Assembly: GCA_017554385.1 (NCBI GenBank)
Contig: JAFZIL010000052.1
Span: 124,001-188,000 of the forward strand
Length of the DNA stretch: 64,000 nucleotides
From: Prevotella sp.
Lineage (GTDB): Bacteria; Bacteroidota; Bacteroidia; Bacteroidales; Bacteroidaceae
Direction: 5' to 3'
Positions 41,751 to 53,700 of the stretch are shown here, in pieces. The position numbers and the translations under genes were made by a program. Under the pieces are notes generated by a model, which ran no database searches, was not told where the DNA came from, and worked only from the letters and a program-made list of their open reading frames with translations. Within the stretch, counting starts at the first letter, position 1. Every line of letters starts with the position of its first letter.

Positions 41751-44700
41751 ATGGAAAAAACTTATCCCTTACTACAATCGCAATTGGGAATCTTCATGGA
41801 ATGCATGAAGAACCCTATTTCCACACAGTATAACTTCCCCGTCTTGTCCGTTCTGCCGAAGACCATCGACCTGGACAAGCTGGAAAGGGCCCTGCAGAAA
41901 ATCATCCAAGTGCGAAAGGAACTTCGTACACGCTTCGTCATGGTAGAAGGAGTGCCCAGGCAATACTGTGACGAAAATATGGAGATTCCCATTCCACGGA
42001 AGAAGATGACCGACAGCGAGGCAGAACACTACATCGCCCACGACTTCGTAAGACCTTACGACCTTCTGAGCGGTGAACCACTGGTTCGCATCGAGATTAT
42101 AGAGGGTGAGAAGAACAACTATGTGCTGTTCGAATACCAGCACTCCATTGGCGATGGTGCCACGATGGCTCCCAACCTGACACAGATTGACCTGCCGGCA
42201 GCATATAATGGCGAAGAACTGGTACCCAATGAATATGGCATGTACGAGTATGCGCTCGACGAGGAGGAGGGTATGAAGTCAGCGCAGTACGAGAAGGCCA
42301 AGCAATACTATATGGAGAAGTTTGCCGGCATAGATTTCGTCACCTTGGCCGACAGCATGGAGAACCGCTTAGGCATGATGGTCAGAGAATCGGCCTTCAT
42401 CTCTCAGCAGACTGTCGACGAGTGGTGCAAGCAGCAGGGCACACAGAGCAACCTCCTCTTCATGGCCGCCTTTAGCCTGGTGCTATCGAAACTGACGCAC
42501 CAGACGGAAGTAGCCTACTACAGCGTCAACCACGGCCGTATGGACAAGCGCCTGCGCAATGCCTACGGAATGTTCGTCAAGTCGGTACCCATCCTGGCCA
42601 TAGTATCTGGACAACAGCCTGTGATGGATTTCATCAAGTCTTTCCGTACGGAGTTGATGAGCACCATACGCTATGGCATCTATCCCTTCAACCACTTCTG
42701 CAACGAAATGCATCAGGAGCCTAAGATCAGTTTCGGTTTCCAAGGCGTCGCCATGCAGGAGTACTTCGACCTGGAAGGAGAGCACTGCCTGCCCGTACAG
42801 ATATCAAAGGGCATGATTGACGACGATATGTCGTGCGTCATCTACCTGAAAGAGGGAGAATACGATATTCGCATGGAGTCGAGCGACGCACTGAACAGTG
42901 CCGACACACTGCTCATGGTCGCCAACTGCGTCAAAGCCACTGTGGAATACATCATGGCTCACCCCGACTGCGTACTCAGCGACATCAAGATGCTGACAGA
43001 AAAGGAAGAAGCGCATATACAGGAACTGTCGAAAGGCGAGACATTGAAGGTTGACGACAAAGCCACGTTCCCGTCATTGTTCATCAGTCAGGCCAACAAA
43101 TATCCTGACGCCAACGCCGTTGTTGATGAGCAAGGCACATACACCTATGCCGAACTGAACAAACTGTCAGGCGCATTGGCACTCAAGTTGCGCGAGATGG
43201 GTGTCGGCTCACCAGAAGTACACTCGCCCTTCGTCAGCATCATGCTTGGCTATCAGAAGGAGTTCCTCGTGGCAGCCATCGGTATTGAGAAAGCCGGTGG
43301 GGCATACGTGCCACTGGACTACGACTACCCTAATGACCGTCTCCTCTATATGCTGGAGGATAGCGAAAGTCAGGTGCTCATCACCAGTCACGCCATCTTC
43401 AACGAGAAAACCGCTCAGGGTGACAACTTCACGGCCAAGAACATCCTGTTCATCGAAGACTTCCTGGAAAATGAAGAATTAAGAATGAAGAATGAAGAAT
43501 TTGCTGCCGTAGACTACTCCACGCCTGACTCTCTGGCCTATATGATCTACACCTCTGGCTCTACAGGTAAGCCCAAGGGTGTGATGATACCCCATCGGGC
43601 CAAGGCAAACTTCGTACAGTTCATCGCCAAAGAGTGGCACCATACTTCTAAGAGCCGCATCTGCTGCCACTCATCGTTCTCATTCGATGCCTCCGTAGAG
43701 GACCTCTATCCAGTGCTAACCGTAGGCGGAACACTCTACACTGTACCACAGGAAGCCCGAAAGGACATGGAGTTGCTCCATAAATTCATTATCGATAACG
43801 GCATTACCGGCGGCTGCTATACCACGCAGTTGGGACAGATGTTGCTGCAGCAATATCCCGACCTGCCAGTAGATTACCTCGTGGTGGGTGGTGAGAAGAT
43901 GACGGCAACCCCAGAGTGCAAATGCCGACTCATCAACACCTATGGTCCGACTGAGTTTACCGTTGATGCTACATTCTACAATATCGAGAAGGGCAAGGAC
44001 TACAAGAACATCCCCATCGGCCGACCTTTGTACAATCTTTCTGCATACGTCGTCGACCTGTTCGGCCATCTGCTGCCCCAAGGCATGGCTGGTGAACTGT
44101 GCATGGCAGGTCCACAGATAGCTGCAGGCTACTGGAAGCGGGAGGATCTCACAGCACAAGTATTCTCCAACATCGATGTGAACGGCCAGCAGGTAAAGGT
44201 TTACCATACCGGTGACCTTGTACGTTACAACGCAGACTGTCAGATAGAATATCTTGGGCGTATCGACTCCCAGGTGAAATTGCGCGGATTCCGCATTGAA
44301 TTGGGCGAAATCGAGACACTCATAGGTAAGTACCCTGGTATTCAGATGGAATGCGTTCAGGTTCGAGAGGTTGCAGGTGTACAGCATCTGTGCGCCTACT
44401 ATACGGCTAGCAGTCAAATTGATCCAGATGCGCTGAAAGCTTATCTCGCAGAGAGCCTGACAGACTATATGGTGCCCACAGCCTATATGCAACTGGACGA
44501 GATGCCGCTAACACCCAACGGCAAGGTGAACACAAAAGCACTGCCACAGCCAGAAGTAAAAGCCGTTGAGATTGTTGCACCAGAAACAGAACTGGAAAAG
44601 AAGATTTTCGATATTGCTGTCACTCTGTTGAACCACGACCAATTTGGTGTGACAACAAACCTCATCTCCATGGGACTGACATCGCTGACGGCCATGAAGT

Positions 44701-47700
44701 TGAGTGCCTTCATCCATAAGGAACTGGGGATTGCCATCCCCACTAAGGATATTTTGCGTACACCAGTTATACGCACCTTGGCAAAACTATCTGAAAACAG
44801 TGAACAGACTTCTCAACTAAGTACGCATGAGAAGCGTGAATACTACCCCATTACCGAGAACCAACGCGTGGTTTACTTGGATTGGGAGATGAATCGAGAC
44901 ACTACACAGTATAACATTCCACAGGTATGGAAGATGAAGGGTGCTGATGCATCTCGCCTGCAACAAGCACTGACCGCAGTGGTGGAAGCCCATCCCTCTA
45001 TCAAGACACATCTGGAAATGCGCGATGGCGATGTGGTGCAGATCCGTCGTGACGAGGCTCCTGTCATCGTTCGTATGACAGAGACTGATACTGAGCCCAC
45101 CGTAGAACAATTACAGAAGCGTGTACTCCCCTTCAATCTGCTAGAAGACGACCTGTATCGTATAGAACTTTACAAATATCAGGATGCTGTTTATGTCTTT
45201 GTGGACATTCACCACATCGTCAACGACGGACTTTCCGTTCAAGTATTCTTGTCCGACTTACAGCGTGCTTATGGAGGAGAATCATTACAGGCAGAAACCT
45301 ATACTGCCTTTGACTATGCTCTTGACGAGGAGGCTTTGTTTAATTCGGAACAATACCAAGAGGCAGAAAAATATTTCGACGACATGTTACAAGGGACAGA
45401 GGTGACTGTATGGCCACACTCTATCGAAGACACGACATGTGAAGCCATTGGCATTGAATATGTCGACGTGGATGCTGCCGCTATTGATGCATTCTGTAAG
45501 GAGAACGGATTTACGCAAGGAAATTATTTCCTTACGCTTTTCCTACACTTATTGCACAACATCACACGTGAGTCGAACGTAATGATTACCTCTATTAACA
45601 ATGGACGTTCTGATGCCCGCATGCTGGATGTTATAGGTATGTTCGTGAAAACAATTCCCGTCGTGGCTTCATGGACAGAAGGCAGCAGCAAACTCTCGTT
45701 ACGTGAGGCTGTCGAGAAAGTGCAGCAGCAATTCCAACAAACACAGGCATTCGACTTCTACCCCTTCACCCAAATGGTTGAGCGCCATAAAGTGCATGCG
45801 GAGATTATGTTCGAATATCAGGTTGGTATAGAAGACATTAGCGACGATAGAATTGAACCGATACTTGTTATGCCCGATACGGCAAAAACGCCTCTGACGG
45901 TATCTGTTCACCCTGCTAATCAGACAGGAAAGTATCTATTGGTTGCCAGGTACAACCCCACTCTATATTCAAAGCGCGACATGCAGACCATGTTGTCAAT
46001 GCTTCAAACGGCATGTGTAGAGGGACTGAAAGTGAAGGACATGGCCAGCATTCCCTTGTTATCACCAAGCCAGACACATGACATCATCACCTATTCTGCA
46101 GGTCCTTTCCTTGATGTTGACATCAGCAAGACGTTTGCTAAAGCGTTCATAGAATGTGCAAAAGCCAATCCGTCACGTGTGGCCGTAAATGATTTGAATG
46201 GTGACCATACTTATCAAGAGTTGAATAATGCATCAGATTACCTTGCTCATACCCTACTAAAGGCTCATGTTGAAAAGAACAGCTTTGTAGCGTTGTTGTT
46301 AGAACGTACATGGTTCTTCCCACTTTCCATCATTGCCGTCCACAAAGCAGGTGCTGCTTACACGCCATTAGATATTGACTACCCGGTAGATCGTTTGCAG
46401 TACATGTTGGAAAATTCTGAAGCAAAAGTCCTGTTAACCACACATGCAGAATTAGACCGTAAATGTAGAGAAGAAGGACTCGTAGTCAATAAGGAAATAG
46501 TGAACATCATTTTCTTAGATGATTTATTTGCTCAATACGACAACAATACTCCTACAGAACCTATTGACCTGTCCGAGCCAGAGGGATATGCCTATATGAT
46601 ATACACCTCCGGTTCAACAGGAAAGCCCAAAGGTGTAGTACTCCACCAGGCGGGTCTATGGAACTTTATTGAAAGTATCAAGAGCATTTACCACCATTCT
46701 GCTGACGACCGCATCGCTTCACATCGAGCATTCTCGTTTGTAGCACACGTAGAGGACACTTATGCCATACTGACCGTTGGTGGAAGCCTGCATATCATGC
46801 CCAGTTCGATACGTAAAGACCTGCAACAAGTCTATCAGTTTATCGTTGACCACCAGTGTACAGGTTGTGGCTTCACCACTTCTTTGGCAATGATGATGAT
46901 CGACAACTATCAACTCCCCACCCGTTATATTACAGCAGGTGGCGAGAAATTGACTGGTGTCGTCAGTACAGGACATCCGCAAATCATCAATGTCTATGGT
47001 CCGACTGAATGTACAGACCACACCTCTGTATATCCATTGGAAACAGGCCGTGAATATAAGAATATTCCTGTGGGTAAGACTTTACCCAACAACTGGATGT
47101 TTGTGGTTAGCCCTGACGGACAGTTAGTTCCACATGGAGTGGCTGGTGAACTCTGTTTTGCTGGTATCCAGGTGGGTACGGGCTATTGGCAGCTACCAGA
47201 AATGAGTGCAGCAGTCTTTGTCAATTGTCCATACGTCAGACAAGACCATTGGGGCCGTCCTGTAAGGATGTACCACACTGGTGACTTAGTACGCTGGACC
47301 GATGAAGGTGTCCTGGAGTATTTAGGTCGAATAGACAATCAGGTCAAGGTACGTGGCTACCGTATTGAACTGGGTGAGATTGAGGCTGTTGTCCGTGAGA
47401 TGGAGAATATCTACATATCAGCAGTCAAGATCATCGACCTCGACGGAAACAAGTATATCAGTCTCTACTATACTCCTGTAGAAGGACAGACTGTTACTCC
47501 GGAAGAAGTACGCCAGTTTATAGAAAAGAGCTCGTTAGCAGACTATATGCGTCCAGACTATTACACACAGCTGGACCAGATGCCACGTCTGCCAAACGGA
47601 AAGGTTGACCGCAAGTCCTTGCCGATGCCTGAAATGAAGATGGAAGATATCGTGGCTCCAGAAACGCCTCTTGAGCAACAGATTTTCGATCAGACTGCCC

Positions 47701-50700
47701 GTTTGCTGAAACACCAGAATTTCGGTGTGACGACCAACCTCGTCACCGTAGGCCTCTCGTCTCTTGTTGCCATGCGTCTTAGTGCCACTCTGTTACAGCA
47801 ACATGACATCAAGATACCCGTCAAAGAAATCCTTGAACATCCGACCATTCGTGAAATGGCCCAGAATTCAAAGGCCGAACGAGCAGAGCAGTATAAGCCC
47901 TATCCCATCAGAAAAACTTATCCGCTATCTGAGGCTCAGCGTGGTATTCTCATCGACTGTTTGATCAATCGTGATGCGCTTCAATACAACATCCCCTTCC
48001 TGCTTAAGTACAAGACTCTCGATTTAGAGCGATTTAAGAATGCGCTCATACAAGTTGGTGAGGCCCATCCTTATCTGAAGGCGCGCATCGCCATGGAGGG
48101 CGACGACTATGTTCAGTCACGCAATGATGATGACAAACTGGAGATAGAAGAATATACGCTTGACTATGAACCCGACAGAGCGTTCTTCCAGTTACAGGTT
48201 AAGCCATTCGATGTGCTAAACGAGAAACTGTATCGTTTCAAACTCTATAAGACACCGTCATATTTCTACGTACTCCTCGATATTCACCACTTGATTAGCG
48301 ACGGAAGCAGCAACTATATCTTAGCGCAGGAAATGGAGAAAGCCTATTCAGGCCAGCCGCTACAGAAGGAGGCTTACACAGCCTTCGACCGCGCCATTGA
48401 CGAGGAGAACATCATGAAGAGTGATCGCGGTGCAGAGGCCGAGCAATATTTCGACAAACTGATATCCGCTGCAGAAGCCACTGTGTATCCACATTCTACA
48501 GAGGCTACCGGCAATGCAGTATATGGCGAACTGCGAGAGACGATTCCAGCCGAAGCCATCGACCACTTCTGCAAGCAGCATGCACTGGCTCCCAGCAGTT
48601 TCTTCTTAACTGTGTTCCATCATGTTCTCCACCGCGTCACTCGCGACGAAAGTACGCTGGTTTACTTTATCAGTAATGGTCGTTCAGAGGTTCAATTAGA
48701 GAATTTCTTCGGCGTATTTGTAAAAACCATGCCAACAATCGTCAGCAATTTCAACGGTGACGTTGTCTCTTCCGTTAAGTCAATGCACCAGCAAATGTTA
48801 AATACGATTGCCCATGACTATTATCCATTCACAAGAATGGTTGAACGACACGGACTGAAAGCAGAAATCATTTATAACTATTTTGTAGATTTGCAGACAA
48901 ATATGTCTCTTGGCAATGATGCTGTAGAATCTACGGTACTCGATTGGGATACTGCCAAGACGCCTATATCCCTTAGCATACTCAAGGACAACGATGGCAA
49001 TTTTGTAACCTCATTAGAGTATGACGCCAGCCTGTATAGCGAAGCCGACATGAATGTCCTGAACAAAATGATTTCTGCGGCAGCACAGTCGGCCGCCTCG
49101 GCTCAGTCTATGGACAACATCGTGCTGCTGACAACCGACGAGCAGAAGGCAATGATGGACTATAGCAAAGGTAAGGACATGGATATTGACATCACCAAGA
49201 CCTTCGCACAAGTATTCGAAGAGCGTGCCAAGCTGGTGCCTGACAATATAGCCGTAGCTGACAAGAGCAGTCACTTTACTTACCAACAGTTGTCACACAA
49301 CTCTGACGTGCTGGCCCACCAATTGGTGAAAGATGGTGTTCAACCCAACGACTTCGTATGCGTCATGCTCGACCGCTATAAGGAGTTCCCGCTGTCTGTC
49401 CTTGCTATCCACAAGGCTGGAGCTGCCTATACACCGATGGATTTTGAATATCCCAACGAGCGTCTGCAGTACATGCTGGAGAACTCCGAGTCCAAGGTGC
49501 TTATCACAAGCCATGACGTTCTGAACAGCAAACTGGCAGAAGGCGACTTCAACACAGGCAATGTGAAGATTATCTTCATTGAAGACATCGACTTCAGCAT
49601 CCCTGCTGCTCCCATCAATCTGACGACACCCGACAATCTGGCCTATATGATCTATACGTCAGGTTCGACGGGCAAGCCTAAGGGAGCCATGCTACATCAG
49701 GCTGGATTATGGAACTTCATCAATATCGTTATTGACATGGAGCACTTGACTGCCGACGACCGCATTGAGGGACACCGTTCATTCTCGTTCGATGCACATA
49801 TCGAGGATATGTACCCGATACTGACACTTGGAGGATCGTTCCACATCATGCCATCGGAGATAAGAAAGGATGTTGCCGCAATACGCGACTTCCTCTTCGA
49901 ACACCAGATAACCGGCGGTGGATACTCTACAGCCATTGGAGCCCTGTTGCTGAACACTTACGATGATCTGCCCGTGCGTTTCATTACTGCAGGTGGCGAA
50001 AAACTTTCCGGTGTCTATAGCAATCATATTGAAATTATTAATGTGTACGGACCTACAGAGTGTACCGACGATACTTCTTATTACAGTATTGCTCCTGGTA
50101 CTCATGTAGAGAATATTCCTATCGGAAAGCCCGTGGCCAACAGTTGGAACTTCATCGTTGATCCATCAGGCCACTTGGTTCCTCAAGGTGTAATAGGAGA
50201 ACTGTGTATTGCCGGCATTCCTGTCGGACGCGGTTATTGGCGACTACCAGAGCGCTCTGCTCAGTCGTTTGTTGATTGCCCGTTTGTGAGTGAAGACCGC
50301 TGGGGACGCCACGTACGAATGTATCACACAGGTGACTTGTGCCGCTACAATGACCAAGGTGATCTGGAGTACGTTGGACGTATCGACTTCCAAGTCAAGC
50401 TACGCGGTTTCCGTATCGAGTTAGGTGAAATTGAGAGTAAGACGCTACAGATAGACGGCGTTCTTCAGGCTGCTGCCGAAGTGAGGAAGGTAATGGGTAC
50501 CGAGCATCTCGTTCTCTACTATACTGTGGCCGACGGTTTCCCCGTCGACAACAAAACCATACGCAAGGCATTGGAGGAATCGGCACTGGCCGACTATATG
50601 GTGCCTGATGCCTACATGCTGATGGACGTGATGCCGATGACACCTAATGGCAAGGTCAACCGTAAGGCACTTCCTCTGCCAGAACTCAAAGCGGAGGAAA

Positions 50701-53700
50701 TTGTTCCACCTTCAAACGAGACGGAACAGAAGTTGCTTGATATAGCAATCGAGTTGTTGAAGCATGATCAGTTTGGTGTGACCACCAACCTCATTACCGT
50801 TGGACTAACATCCTTATCTGCCATGCGTTTGAGCGTTCAGATACATAACATCTTTGGCAAGACGGTGCCTACTAAGGTACTTCTTCAAGAACCCACGCTC
50901 CGTCAGATTGCCTCTATTATAGATGGCAACGAAGATATCAAGGATGTTCAGATTGCTCGCGTTCATAATCTACAAGAATACTATCCTATCACGGAAAATC
51001 AGCGCGGAGTATATGTATCATGGGAACTCAACCGCAACACCACACAGTATAACATCCCTAATCTAAGGAAATACAAAGCCGTCAAAGCAGAAGATTTGCG
51101 CGATGCCTTGATAGAAGTTGTTAATGCACATCCTATTCTCAAGACACGTATGGCCATGATTGACGGCGATGTAATGCAACAGCGTCGTGATAATGATGAG
51201 CCCGTCGTAACAATTACTGCTTTGCAGGATGTACCCACGAAATCGTTTTTCCAAGGTCGTGTTCGTCCTTTCGACCTTCAGAATGACAACCTCTATAGAT
51301 TGGAAATCTACACTTATGGTGACGATGTGTATCTGTTCGTAGATTTTCATCATATTGTGTTCGATGGAGGCTCAAGCATGGTGTTTGATCGAGACTTGGA
51401 GTCCATACTCACTTCAGAACAAAAGCGAAATGTTGAGCAAGAGACCTACACTGCCTTCGATCGTGCATTGGACGAACAGGAAATGCGCGAAAGCGACATG
51501 TATGCTGCAGCAGAAAAGTATTTCGACACGCTGTTAGAGTCCTTCGAAATAGCCAGCTATCCTGCCAGTCGTCAGCCAGACAAAACAGAAGCATGTCCAG
51601 AAGTGGTCAGTGCAGTTGTAAGCGGCAGTGTCGTCAACAACTTCTGCAGTGCCAACGGCGTTACGGCCAACAGTTTCTTCATGACTGTTGCTACTCAGGT
51701 TCTTCATCGTCTGCTTCGTGAGGATGATTTGATGATTTCAACCATCAGCACAGGTCGCTACACGACTGAGATGCACAGTACTATTGGATTCTTCGTGCAA
51801 ACATTGCCTGTCGTTACCCACAGCAGCAATGTGCCTATGAGGGAAGCCGTGAAGTCAATGCAAAAACAGTATATAGACACCCAAGACAATAGTATCTTCT
51901 CCTACACTAAAGCGGTTGAGAAGTATGGATGTCACGCAGAGATTCTCTTTGCCTTCCAGGCTAACTTGGGTACTATCGAGGAGGATGGCCAACAAGAAAT
52001 GTATGAAAGCATCCCGCTGCAACTGGATACTGTAAAAACGCCTATTATGATTAGCATCTTTGATGACAAAGATGGTTATAGAATTGACGTAGACTATGAC
52101 GCTTCGCGGTATAACAACTCTGATATGAGTAAGTTTGTAGCAGCCCTGAAGTGTTTTGCAGAGTATGCTTCTGAAAATGCCGACTGCGAAGTTGTCAACA
52201 TTCCATTGATTTCTGACAAGGAGGAGTCGGAGTTGCTGTCACTGGGTAAGGGCGATGTTCTTCACTACGATAGGAATCTTACGCTCGTTGACGTCATCCG
52301 CCGTCAGGTTTCCGCCACTCCAGATGCAACAGCTATCGTGTTCCGCGACAAGCACCTGACCTATCGCGAACTCGACGAACTCACCGACCAGCTGGCTTCA
52401 CATCTGCAGCAGATGGGCGTTAAACCCGAACAGGCCGTCGGTGTGATGATAGACCGCTCGGAACTGATGGCAATCTACCCGATAGCCGTTATGAAGGCCG
52501 GAGCAGCCTATATGCCACTTGACAGTCACTTCCCGGAAGAACGCCTGCAGTTCATGTGTGAGGATGCTGGTGTCAGTCTGATTCTTGCAGACAACGGCAT
52601 CGTCGAACAGGCTATGCCGCATTACTCTGGCAAGGTATTCTGTGCATCAGAACTCGACACCCTGAAGAAGCCTGCCAATAAGCCTATCGCAGCCATCACT
52701 CCTGACAACATGTTTGTCATCTTGTACACCTCTGGTTCAACAGGAAAGCCCAAGGGCTGCATGCTTGAACATGGCAATATCGTGAACTTCTGTCATTGGT
52801 ATGTGAAAGAGTTCGATGTCACGCAGGAAGATCGTGCCGTGGCCTACGCCAACTTCGGCTTCGATGCCCACATGATGGACCTCTACCCAGCCCTGTCGGT
52901 AGGTGCAAGCGTATATATCATTCCAAGTGATCTCCGCATGGATTTGATGGCAATGAATAAGTATATGGAAGAGCAACAGCTCACCATAGCTTTCATGACC
53001 ACACAAATTGGTTATATGTTTGCTACCAGCATTGAGAACCACTCGCTCCGCCTGCTGTCGGTAGGTGGTGAGAAACTACAACCATTGAAGAAGCCTCGGT
53101 TCCGCTTCTACAATGGCTATGGTCCTACAGAGTGTACGCTTTACTCTACGTGCTATAACATCACGAAAGACTATAACTCCTCACTTATTGGACGGCCGCT
53201 TGCCAACTATCAGTTGCGAGTTGTCGACAAACACATGAACCTCGTACCTCGTGGTGTTCCAGGCGAGCTGGTTGTTATGGGAGTTGGTGTAGGACGTGGA
53301 TATCTCAATCGTCCCGATATGAATGCCGAGAAATTCATCACTATTGATGAGCAGAAAGCATATCGCACGGGCGACTTGGTACGTTGGTCGGAAGATGGCA
53401 ACATAGAATACATTGGACGTATTGACGGACAGGTTAAACTTCGTGGCCTACGCATAGAACTCGGTGAAATAGAGAGTCGTGTGGCAGAACATGAAGCAAT
53501 CAAACAGGTGTGCGTAGATGTCAAAGAGATTGGCAGTGTGCAGAACCTCGTTTGCTACTACGTTGTGAAAGAAGGAAACGACATAGAGGAAGATACTTTG
53601 AAAGCATGGATTGGCGAGACGCTGACAGCCTTCATGGTACCGGAATTCTATGTAAAGATGGACAAGTTCCCATTTACTCCGAATGGCAAGGTTAATCGAC

